Source: Candidatus Adiutrix sp. (GTDB taxonomy: Bacteria; Desulfobacterota; Desulfarculia; Adiutricales; Adiutricaceae). From it: a stretch of 11,237 nt of DNA. Below, in pieces: positions 4,956-11,237 of this stretch. Both the position numbers and the translations under genes were made by a program. The notes below the pieces were generated by a model. That model saw nothing but the letters and a program-made list of their open reading frames with translations. It did no database searches and was not told where the DNA came from. The stretch's first letter is position 1, and each line of letters opens with the position of its first letter. The DNA is taken from assembly GCA_031286085.1 (NCBI GenBank), contig JAITUX010000236.1, positions 1 through 11,237 on the forward strand. Direction: 5' to 3'.

Positions 4956-6887
4956 ATGAACCTGGCGCAAAAAATAATCAAGGCGCATTTGGTGGCCGGG
5001 GAGATGCTGCCCGGCCGGGAGATAGGCCTGGCCGTGGACCAGACCCTGGTCCACGACGCCACCGGCCAGATGGCCCTTCTGCAGTTCGAGGCCCTGGGCT
5101 TCCCCAGGGTCAAGACCCGCCGTTCCCTCATATACACCGATCACAACACTCTCCAGGCGGGCTTTGAGAACGCCGACGACCACGCCTTTCTGGCCTCGGC
5201 GGCCTTGAAGTTCGGGCTCCATTACTCCAAGGCCGGCGGCGGCATCTGCCACCAGGTCAACCTGGAGCGTTTCGCCGTGCCCGGAGAGGTTCTCCTGGGG
5301 GCCGACAGCCACACCACCACCGGCGGCGCGATGGGGGAACTGGCCATCGGGGCCGGCGGGCTGGACGTGGCCGCGGCCATGGGCGGGCGGCCGTTTTTTC
5401 TGCCCATGCCGGAGGTTATGCGCGTGGAACTGACCGGCGGGCTGCCGCCCTGGAGCACGGCCAAGGATGTGGCCCTGGAAATTTTAAGGCGCCTGACCGT
5501 CTCCGGGGGCCGGGGGCGAATCCTGGAGTTCACCGGTCCGGGCCTGGCCGGCCTTTCCGTGCCGGAGCGGGCCACCATAGCCAACATGAGCATAGAGACC
5601 GGCGCCATAACCGCCGTCTTCCCGGCCGACGAAAACACCAGGGCCTTCCTGGCACGCCAGGGCCGGGCCGGTGATTTCAAGCCCCTGGCCGCCGACCCGG
5701 AGGCCGGCTACGAGGCCGGGCTGACGATAGACCTTTCGGCGCTGGTCCCCCTGGCCGCCGCCCCCCATTCCCCGGACCAGGTCCGGGAAGTGGCGGAACT
5801 GGCCGGCCTCAAGGCGGACCAGATAGCCATCGGCTCCTGCACCAACGCCTCCTACGAAGACCTCATGGCCGTGGCCTCCATTCTGAGGGGCCGCCGCCTG
5901 CCGCCCCACCTCAGCCTGGTCGTGGCCCCCGGCTCCCGCCAGGTCTTGCGGGAACTGGCCGACCGCGGCGCCCTGGCCGACCTCATAGCCGCCGGCGCCC
6001 GGATAATGGAAACGGCCTGCGGCTTCTGCAACGGCGTCGGCCAGGCCCCGCGGACCGGCGGCGTAAGCCTGCGCACCTCCAACCGCAACTTTCCCGGCCG
6101 CAGCGGCACGGCCGACGCCAACCTCTACCTGGTCAGCCCCCAGACGGCCGCCGTCAGCGCCCTGACCGGTTTTCTGACCGACCCCCGGACTTTCTGGCCG
6201 GCCCCCATCATCCGCCCGCCCGAACGCTTCATTCTGGATGATTCGCTCATCATCCCCCCGGCCCCGGCGGAAGAGGCGGCCGCGGCGGTCATAGAACGCG
6301 GGCCCAATATAGCGCCCCTGCCCCGTTTCGAGGCCCTGCCCGACGCCCTGGAAGGCGAAGTCATGCTGGCCCTGGGCCATAACGTCACCACCGACGACAT
6401 CCTGCCGGCCGGCGCCCATATCCTGGCCCTCCGGGCCAATATCCCGGCCATTTCCCGCTTCATCTTCTCCAATATCGACCCCGGCTTCGCCGAAAGGCTG
6501 AAAAAAGCGGGCCTGGGCTTCGTGGTGGGCGGCCAAAACTACGGCCAGGGCTCCAGCCGGGAACATGCCGCCCTGGCCCCCCGTTACCTGGGGCTCCGGG
6601 CCGTCATCGCCGAGAGTTTCGCCCGCATCCACAAGGCCAACCTGGTCAATTTCGGCATCCTGCCCCTGGAACTGGCCGACCCCGGCGACCGCGAAGGGCT
6701 GGCCCAAGGCCACCGCCTGGCCCTGGACGGCCTTAACCTCCTTAAGGCCGGCAGCCGCCTGACCTTAAAAAATTTGACCACCGGCCGGGATTTTACGCTA
6801 AAATTAGAGGTGTCCGAACGTCAGGCCGAAATGCTCAAAGCCGGCGGGCTTCTGGCCCAGGCCGCCGGCCCGGGGCCGTCCGCCTAA
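4956..6887 (+). CDS. acn: Aconitate hydratase, short single-chain (Aquifex-type)
   Basis: This 643-residue [4Fe-4S] enzyme interconverts citrate and isocitrate and feeds Icd encoded just upstream. It is far shorter than AcnA (about 890 residues) but keeps the catalytic and swivelling domains in one chain, as in the short 'Aquifex-type' aconitases. ADSHTTT (116-122) lies in the active-site region. Cluster ligands are C295 in GSCTN and C355 and C358 in ACGFCNG. TSNRNFPGR (374-382) supplies R377 and R382, matching the substrate arginines by spacing. The C-terminal domain has TTDDILPAG (478-486) and the GSSREHAAL loop (532-540) with the catalytic serine. These features separate it from LeuC, which needs a separate LeuD subunit. 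A weak GGGAAAG ribosome site precedes the ATG. ATA is used for about 12 of 33 isoleucines. A promoter-like patch occurs near the 3' end. Confidence 0.93.
   Translation: MNLAQKIIKAHLVAGEMLPGREIGLAVDQTLVHDATGQMALLQFEALGFPRVKTRRSLIYTDHNTLQAGFENADDHAFLASAALKFGLHYSKAGGGICHQVNLERFAVPGEVLLGADSHTTTGGAMGELAIGAGGLDVAAAMGGRPFFLPMPEVMRVELTGGLPPWSTAKDVALEILRRLTVSGGRGRILEFTGPGLAGLSVPERATIANMSIETGAITAVFPADENTRAFLARQGRAGDFKPLAADPEAGYEAGLTIDLSALVPLAAAPHSPDQVREVAELAGLKADQIAIGSCTNASYEDLMAVASILRGRRLPPHLSLVVAPGSRQVLRELADRGALADLIAAGARIMETACGFCNGVGQAPRTGGVSLRTSNRNFPGRSGTADANLYLVSPQTAAVSALTGFLTDPRTFWPAPIIRPPERFILDDSLIIPPAPAEEAAAAVIERGPNIAPLPRFEALPDALEGEVMLALGHNVTTDDILPAGAHILALRANIPAISRFIFSNIDPGFAERLKKAGLGFVVGGQNYGQGSSREHAALAPRYLGLRAVIAESFARIHKANLVNFGILPLELADPGDREGLAQGHRLALDGLNLLKAGSRLTLKNLTTGRDFTLKLEVSERQAEMLKAGGLLAQAAGPGPSA
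6774..6804 (+). promoter_or_regulatory. Candidate internal promoter for fabD within the end of acn
   Basis: TTGACC (6774-6779) and TAAAAT (6799-6804, five of six) are separated by 19 bp, about 115 nt before the fabD start. The stretch uses rare AT-rich codons (TTG, CTA, AAA, TTA in close succession) inside a gene that otherwise prefers CTG and CTC, which suggests constraint beyond coding. The 19-bp spacer is longer than ideal. If functional, it would let fabD be expressed independently of icd-acn. Confidence 0.35.
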
Positions 6888-6918
6888 GGATAGCGAAACT
6901 TAAGAAAAGGATTGCCTT

Positions 6919-7815
6919 ATGACTTGCGCCTTCATCTTCCCCGGCCAGGGCGGACAGTTCATCGGCCAGGCCCGAAGCTGGCTGGACCGGGAACCGGCCT
7001 TGGGCGAAATTCTATCCCTGGCCGAGGAAATCTCCGGCCGGCCCATCACCCGGCTCTGCCTGGAAGGCCCCCTGGAAGAACTTTCCCAAACCGCCAACCT
7101 CCAGCCGGCCGTGGTGGCGGTCAGCCTTATGGGCCACCGGCTCATGAAGGCCGCCGGGCTTGAACCCGACTTCGTCTGCGGCCATTCCCTGGGCGAATTC
7201 AGCGCCCTGTGCGCGGCCGGGGTTTTCGACGAGCGGACCGCCCTGGCCCTGGTCAGCCGGCGGGGAGCCATCATGGAGGATATGGCCGCGAAAAATCCGG
7301 GCGCCATGACGGCCGTCCTGGGCCTTTCGCCGGAAGACCTGGCCGCCGTGTGCGAACTGGCCCGCAACGAGGGCCCGGTGGTCATGGCCAATTTCAACAC
7401 CCCGGACCAGATCGTCATTTCCGGCGACTTAAGGGCCGTCGCGGCGGCCGGCAAATACGCCAAGATGAAAAAAGGCAAGGTCCTGCCCCTGCCCCTTTCC
7501 GGGGCCTTCCACAGCCCGCTGATGGCCCCCGCCGCTGATAAATTCGCGGCCGAACTGGAGAAAACGGATTTCAAGACGCCGGTCTGCCAGGTGGTCCCCA
7601 ACAGCACCGCCCGGCCTACGGCCGACCCGGCCGAAATCAAGGCCCGCCTCATGACCCAGATGACCTCGCCCGTCCTCTGGACCCAGACGGTCCAAGCCCT
7701 GGCGGAAGCCGGCGTCACGGAATTCATCGAGGCCTGGCCCAAGCCCTATCTGACCAGCCTGGTCAAAAAATGCCTGCCCCGGGCCTCGGCCGCCCGGACG
7801 GAAGCCTTCGCCTGA
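6919..7815 (+). CDS. fabD: Malonyl-CoA:acyl carrier protein transacylase
   Basis: This 298-residue cytoplasmic enzyme transfers malonyl from CoA to acyl carrier protein to start fatty-acid elongation. FPGQGGQF (7-14) is the N-terminal FabD motif. The nucleophile elbow GHSLGEF (88-94) carries S90, R115 in SRRG is the carboxylate-binding arginine, and H198 in GAFHSPLM (195-202) completes the dyad. NTPDQIVISG (160-169) is also a family block. Length and domain order are normal. ATG 6919 is chosen for the AAAAGG site 8 nt upstream; the gap after acn is 31 nt. It is unusual to see fabD away from fabH, fabG and acpP; the partners must lie elsewhere. None of its 10 isoleucines uses ATA, unlike the two genes before it. 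Confidence 0.95.
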   Translation: MTCAFIFPGQGGQFIGQARSWLDREPALGEILSLAEEISGRPITRLCLEGPLEELSQTANLQPAVVAVSLMGHRLMKAAGLEPDFVCGHSLGEFSALCAAGVFDERTALALVSRRGAIMEDMAAKNPGAMTAVLGLSPEDLAAVCELARNEGPVVMANFNTPDQIVISGDLRAVAAAGKYAKMKKGKVLPLPLSGAFHSPLMAPAADKFAAELEKTDFKTPVCQVVPNSTARPTADPAEIKARLMTQMTSPVLWTQTVQALAEAGVTEFIEAWPKPYLTSLVKKCLPRASAARTEAFA

Positions 7816-7879
7816 GACCCGGCGTGAGGCCGGCGGGGCGCGGCCTAAGATGTAGGTAGGGCCGGCGGCCCCCTCAGGC
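7810..7879 (+). other. Potential three-way-junction RNA fold between fabD and the HIT gene
   Basis: Three nested sets of complementary bases can form at once. P1 pairs 7810-7816 (GCCTGAG) with 7873-7879 (CTCAGGC). P2 pairs 7819-7823 (CCGGC) with 7829-7833 (GCCGG) around a GTGAG loop. P3 pairs 7835-7845 with 7860-7872 (11 pairs, two single-base bulges) around a 14-nt loop containing TAAGATGTAGGTAG. P1 and P3 abut, allowing coaxial stacking. P1 contains the fabD stop codon. The HIT ribosome site begins a few bases downstream. No U-tract follows. In sequence this G+C-rich some pairing is expected by chance, so the fold is a hypothesis. Confidence 0.35.
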
Positions 7880-7895
7880 AAGTGACGGTGAGGCC

Positions 7896-8378
7896 ATGGA
7901 GATTCTCTGGGCGCCTTGGCGTATGAGCTATATCACCGGGGAACGGGAGAAGGGCTGTTTTCTGTGTCTGCCTCCCGACCACCTGGGGCCTGACCGCGAT
8001 CGCCTGGTCCTGTTCAGCGACCGACAGGTTCTGGTGATGCTGAACCTTTACCCTTACAACAACGGGCATCTGCTCATCTCCCCCCGACGGCACATCCCAA
8101 ACCTCGCCGCCGCCTCGGAAACCGAACGCCTGGCCCTTATGAACCAGGCGGCCCGGGCCACCGGCATCCTGGAGCGCATCGTCAAGCCCCAGGGCTTCAA
8201 CATCGGCATCAACCAGGGCCGGGTTTCCGGCGGCAGCGTCGAAGATCACCTCCATGTCCACGTCACCCCCCGTTACCTGGGCGACAGCAATTACATGACC
8301 GTCATAGGCCAAGCCAGGGTCATCTCGGAGCACATTCTGGCCACCTACGACAAACTGGTGGCGGCTTTCAATGAATGA
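7896..8378 (+). CDS. HIT-family nucleotide hydrolase/phosphorylase-like protein
   Basis: This 160-residue histidine-triad protein is of the type that cleaves dinucleoside polyphosphates such as Ap4A, or nucleotide phosphoramidates. The start MEILWAPWRMSYI, the block LNLYPYNNGHLLISPRRH (49-66) and GFNIGINQG (100-108) resemble the Ap4A phosphorylase-like subgroup. The histidine triad is H118-x-H120-x-H122 (HLHVHV), with H122 followed by TPR and GD-N-M. C21 and C24 (CFLC), possibly with an upstream histidine, may bind zinc as in some HIT and GalT relatives. A GGTGA site lies 4 nt before the ATG. The last 8 nt overlap mutS, so translation of the two is likely coupled. The substrate cannot be read from the sequence. 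Confidence 0.88.
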   Translation: MEILWAPWRMSYITGEREKGCFLCLPPDHLGPDRDRLVLFSDRQVLVMLNLYPYNNGHLLISPRRHIPNLAAASETERLALMNQAARATGILERIVKPQGFNIGINQGRVSGGSVEDHLHVHVTPRYLGDSNYMTVIGQARVISEHILATYDKLVAAFNE

Positions 8379-11001
8379 CGACCGGTTCACCCCGGCCATG
8401 CGCCAATACATGGAGTTGAAGACCCGCTATCCCGGCGCGGTCATCTTCTTCCAGATGGGCGACTTTTACGAAATGTTCTACGAGGAAGCCGAAAAAGTCG
8501 CGCCCATCCTGGAAATAACCCTGACCAGCCGCAACCGGAAAGGCGAAGATCCCATTCCCATGTGCGGGGTGCCGGTAAGCGCCGGCCTGGCCTACGCCAA
8601 CCGCCTGACCGAGGCCGGGTACCGCGTGGTGGTGGCCAACCAGGTGGGGGACCCTTCGAAAACAAAGGGCCTGTTGCCCCGGGCCGTCTGGCAGGTGGGC
8701 ACCCCGGGGCTGCCCCTGACCGCCGAGGGCACGGAACCAGGCGAGGCCCACTACCTGTCCGCCGTGCGGCTGGAAGCCGGCCGCCTGGGCCTGGCGGCCC
8801 TGGAAGTCTCCACCGGGGAACTGGTGCTGGGCACCTTCGAGGATTGGGAAAACCTCCGGGCCGAGTTCTCGGCCTTAAACCCCCGCGAGTGTCTCCTGCC
8901 GGAAGATTCGCCGCCGGAGTTCCTGGAAATCCTGAAGCAGGAACACATCTTCCCCACTTTCCGGCCGGCCCGGCCCCCGGCCGAAGGCCTCGGGGAGCTG
9001 GAGGCCATTTTCGGCGCCGCCGTGCTGACGGCCTGGGAACTGGATAAATGGCCGGAAGCGGCCGGGGCGGCCGGGGCGGTCCTGGCCTACGCCCGGGAAT
9101 GCGGCCAGGGCGAATTCAAGCACCTGGCCCCGCCGCGCCTGTTGTGGAGCCAACCCCACCTGGTGCTGGATGAAACCGCCCTGGCCAACCTGGAAATTCT
9201 AAAGACCCTGCGCCACGGGGAACTCTCTGGTTCACTCCTGGGCCTCATGGATTTGACGGAGACGGCCATGGGCGCCCGCCTACTGCGCCAGTGGCTGGCC
9301 AGGCCCCTGCGCGACCCGGCGGCCATCTCGGCCCGCCACGGCGCGGTGGAGGAACTCCTGCGCCACGGCCTGGCCCGCGCCTCGCTCACGGCCATACTCA
9401 AGAAATCGGGCGACCTGGAAAGAGCCCTTAGCCGCACCCTTCTGGGGCGGGGCGGCCCCCGCGAACTGGCCCTTCTGCGCGACACCCTGAGCCTGGGGCC
9501 GGAACTGCGCGGCCTCCTGGCCAGCCTTAACGCCGCCCGCCTGGCCGGCCTGGGGGACAGGCTGCCCTCTTTCGAGCCCTTGACCGAAATCCTCCAGAGC
9601 CGCCTGACGGACAACCCGCCCTTCAATCTCAAGGACGGCGGGGTCATCAAGCGCGGCGTCTCGGCCGAGCTGGACGAGCTTCTGGATTTGGAAAAAGGCG
9701 GCCGCAGCGGCATCGCCGCCCTGGAGGCCCGGGAGCGGCAGCGCACCGGCATCAATTCCCTCAAGGTCGGCTTCAACCGCGTCTTCGGCTACTACCTGGA
9801 AGTGACCAAGGCCAACCTGTCCCTGGCCCCGGCCGACTGGATCCGCAAGCAGACCATCACCGGCGGGGAACGCTTCCTGACCCCGGAACTCAAAGAGTGG
9901 GAGGAAAAAATCGCCAGCGCCGGCGAAAAACGCCTGGCCCTGGAAGAACGGCTGTTTGAAGAACTGAAAGAGCTGGTCGCGGCCTGGGCCGGCCCCATCA
10001 AGGAGGCCGCCGCCATACTGGCCGAACTGGACGTCCTGACGGCCTTCGCCGCCGGGGCGGAAAAATACGGCTGGATACGGCCGGAACTGACCGAGGAGGA
10101 TGTCATCGACATATCCGGCGGCCGCCACCCGGTGGTGGAAGCCCTGATGCCTCCGGGCCAGAGCTTCGTGGCCAACGACGTGCGCCTGAATGCCCGCGAA
10201 AAGATTTTGGTCATCACCGGCCCCAACATGGCCGGGAAATCCACGGTCCTGCGCCAGACCGCCCTCATCGTCCTCATGAACCAGGCCGGCAGTTTCGTGC
10301 CGGCCGCCGCGGCCCGCCTCTCCATCCGCGACCGCATATTCACCAGGGTCGGCGCGGCCGACGACCTGGCCCGGGGCCGTTCGACTTTCATGGTGGAGAT
10401 GAGCGAGACCGCCCGCATCCTGGCCCTGGCCACCCCCAGAAGCCTGGTGGTGCTGGACGAGGTCGGCCGGGGCACTTCCACCTACGACGGCCTGGCCCTG
10501 GCCTGGGCCATCGCCGAGCATCTCCACGACCTGGACGGCCGGGGCGTGCCCACTCTCTTCGCCACGCATTACCACGAACTTATCAAGCTGGCCGAAACCA
10601 AAAGCCGGGTGCGCAATTTCAACGTCTCGGTCAAAAAAACCGGCGCCCGCATCACCTTCATGCGCGAACTCAAGCCCGGCGGCGTCAGCCGCAGCTACGG
10701 CCTGACCGTGGCCGCCCTGGCGGGCCTGCCGCCCAAAGTGCTGGACCGGGCCAAGGACGTGCTGGCCGACCTGTCCGAGGGCCACGATTTGGTGGTGCGC
10801 CCGGCTATCCGGCAACTGAGCCTCTTCGACCTAGGCGAACCGCCGGCCCCCGCCCGCCCCGAACCGCCGGCCCTGGTGCGCCGCCTGGCCGCCCTGGCCC
10901 CGGAAACCCTGACCCCCCTGGCCGCCCTTAATCTGCTGAACGAGCTGAACCGGGAAGCCCAAAGCTTTCTGGCCGAAGCCGGGGAGGACCAGGAACCATG
11001 A
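8371..11001 (+). CDS. mutS: DNA mismatch repair protein MutS
   Basis: This 876-residue protein recognises base mismatches and small loops and recruits MutL. Domain I begins with MGDFYEMF (29-36), and F32-Y33-E34 is the mismatch-reading Phe-x-Glu. The clamp region has KVGFNRVFGYYLEVTKANL (465-483). The ATPase is complete: Walker A GPNMAGKST (617-625), GAADDLARGRSTFMVEM (661-677), Walker B and signature VLDEVGRGTSTYDG (694-707), and ATHYHEL (731-737). QLSLFD (815-820) is a textbook beta-clamp motif, followed by the C-terminal oligomerisation helices (about 834-865). Three normally well-conserved blocks differ in the N-terminal region: PYHA is PVSA (68-71), CEQ is ANQ (89-91) and TPGT is TPGL (111-114). 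The first ATG overlaps the HIT gene by 8 nt, with only a GGTGG-like ribosome site, suggesting reinitiation. The next gene overlaps by ATGA. Confidence 0.97.
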   Translation: MNDDRFTPAMRQYMELKTRYPGAVIFFQMGDFYEMFYEEAEKVAPILEITLTSRNRKGEDPIPMCGVPVSAGLAYANRLTEAGYRVVVANQVGDPSKTKGLLPRAVWQVGTPGLPLTAEGTEPGEAHYLSAVRLEAGRLGLAALEVSTGELVLGTFEDWENLRAEFSALNPRECLLPEDSPPEFLEILKQEHIFPTFRPARPPAEGLGELEAIFGAAVLTAWELDKWPEAAGAAGAVLAYARECGQGEFKHLAPPRLLWSQPHLVLDETALANLEILKTLRHGELSGSLLGLMDLTETAMGARLLRQWLARPLRDPAAISARHGAVEELLRHGLARASLTAILKKSGDLERALSRTLLGRGGPRELALLRDTLSLGPELRGLLASLNAARLAGLGDRLPSFEPLTEILQSRLTDNPPFNLKDGGVIKRGVSAELDELLDLEKGGRSGIAALEARERQRTGINSLKVGFNRVFGYYLEVTKANLSLAPADWIRKQTITGGERFLTPELKEWEEKIASAGEKRLALEERLFEELKELVAAWAGPIKEAAAILAELDVLTAFAAGAEKYGWIRPELTEEDVIDISGGRHPVVEALMPPGQSFVANDVRLNAREKILVITGPNMAGKSTVLRQTALIVLMNQAGSFVPAAAARLSIRDRIFTRVGAADDLARGRSTFMVEMSETARILALATPRSLVVLDEVGRGTSTYDGLALAWAIAEHLHDLDGRGVPTLFATHYHELIKLAETKSRVRNFNVSVKKTGARITFMRELKPGGVSRSYGLTVAALAGLPPKVLDRAKDVLADLSEGHDLVVRPAIRQLSLFDLGEPPAPARPEPPALVRRLAALAPETLTPLAALNLLNELNREAQSFLAEAGEDQEP

Positions 11002-11237
11002 CTCCGGCCGACGCCCGGCCCGGCCCGGCCGCCCCGGGTATTTGGCGGCGGGCGGCCCTGGCCGCGGCCGCGGCGCTCTGGCTCCTGGCCGGCCTCATGT
11101 GCGGCCAGGTTCGGGCCGAAGGCGAACTGGCCCGGGCCAACAAGAACCGCGAGGCCTTTCTGGCCGATACCGAGCGCCTCAAAACCCGGGGCCACTGGCT
11201 GGAACTGATCAAGGAATACGAAAAGGCGGCCCTGGCC
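10998..11237 (+). CDS. Secreted or anchored protein, N-terminal part (possible cell-wall amidase)
   Basis: This frame opens at an ATG overlapping the mutS stop (ATGA) and stays open for 80 codons to the window edge. Purine-rich GGAGG (10983-10987) and AGGA (10991-10994) precede it. An Arg pair at 17-18 is followed by a hydrophobic stretch (about 19-36, LAAAAALWLLAGLM) and VRA at 38-40, a fair signal-peptidase I site before E41. The mature part (ELARANKNREAFLADTE and on) looks helical and TPR-like, with an aromatic-spaced WLELIKEYEKA segment. From memory, N-acetylmuramoyl-L-alanine amidases with such an N-terminal helical region follow mutS in some Deltaproteobacteria. No catalytic domain is visible here, so the amidase idea is only a guess. 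It is truncated by the window edge, not necessarily in the genome. Confidence 0.6.
   Translation, partial: MTPADARPGPAAPGIWRRAALAAAAALWLLAGLMCGQVRAEGELARANKNREAFLADTERLKTRGHWLELIKEYEKAALA

Noticed and set aside
3654..5312. Minus-strand open frame of 552 codons opposite icd and the start of acn.
   Set aside because: It spans two well-supported plus-strand genes and the gap between them, and its product is Gly/Ala/Val/Gln-rich without recognisable domains.
7822..7851. TAAGAT at 7846-7851 as a -10 element for the HIT-mutS operon.
   Set aside because: Only four of six bases match and no acceptable -35 lies 16-18 bp upstream. The bases are in the loop of the proposed RNA fold, which explains them no worse.
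9280..10815. Minus-strand open frame of 511 codons opposite mutS.
   Set aside because: It is antisense to the conserved clamp and ATPase domains of MutS, and shows no coding signature of its own.
1..11237. CRISPR arrays, insertion sequences, tRNA or rRNA genes, toxin-antitoxin pairs, retrons or other defence modules.
   Set aside because: I saw no spaced direct repeats, transposase or integrase motifs, reverse transcriptase motifs, or tRNA-like cloverleafs. All sizable plus-strand frames are accounted for by housekeeping or glycan genes.

Overview
The window is strongly G+C-rich, with third codon positions overwhelmingly G or C, and densely coded. Every convincing gene lies on the + strand. 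The gene content is bacterial and Gram-negative in character: surface nucleotide-sugar genes, a single-chain short aconitase of the 'Aquifex type', MutS with a beta-clamp motif, and a signal-peptide protein directly after mutS. A member of the Desulfobacterota (former Deltaproteobacteria) fits best. That assignment is inference from family resemblance, and no marker gene proves it.

Region 1 (1-2883) is a glycan precursor unit. About 240 bp of non-coding sequence carries a near-consensus sigma70 promoter (TTGACC, 18 bp, TATAAT). Three genes follow: wlbA (UDP-GlcNAcA 3-dehydrogenase type), wlbB (UDP-GlcNAc3NA N-acetyltransferase with a cysteine-rich tail) and rmlD (dTDP-4-dehydrorhamnose reductase). 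The last two overlap by ATGA, and a perfect 22-bp palindrome lies just before the rmlD start. The aminotransferase that should act between WlbA and WlbB is not in the window.

Region 2 (2884-3749) is cobS alone (last step of cobalamin assembly). An AT-rich promoter candidate precedes it and a perfect 10-bp-stem hairpin follows it.

Region 3 (3750-7815) holds icd and acn, two consecutive oxidative TCA steps (citrate to isocitrate to 2-oxoglutarate) separated by only 12 nt. fabD (malonyl-CoA:ACP transacylase) follows, possibly with its own promoter inside the 3' end of acn.

Region 4 (7816-11237) starts with an intergenic stretch that can fold into a three-way junction. It continues with a HIT-family nucleotide-binding protein, mutS (overlapping by 8 nt) and the first 80 codons of a secreted or anchored protein (overlapping by 4 nt) that runs off the window.

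I see no CRISPR array, transposase, phage gene, tRNA, rRNA or defence island, and no convincing new multi-gene system. The most interesting signals are small: the palindrome before rmlD, the two intergenic RNA folds, heavy use of the Ile codon ATA in icd and acn, and a MutS whose mismatch-recognition region departs from normally conserved motifs while its ATPase is intact.
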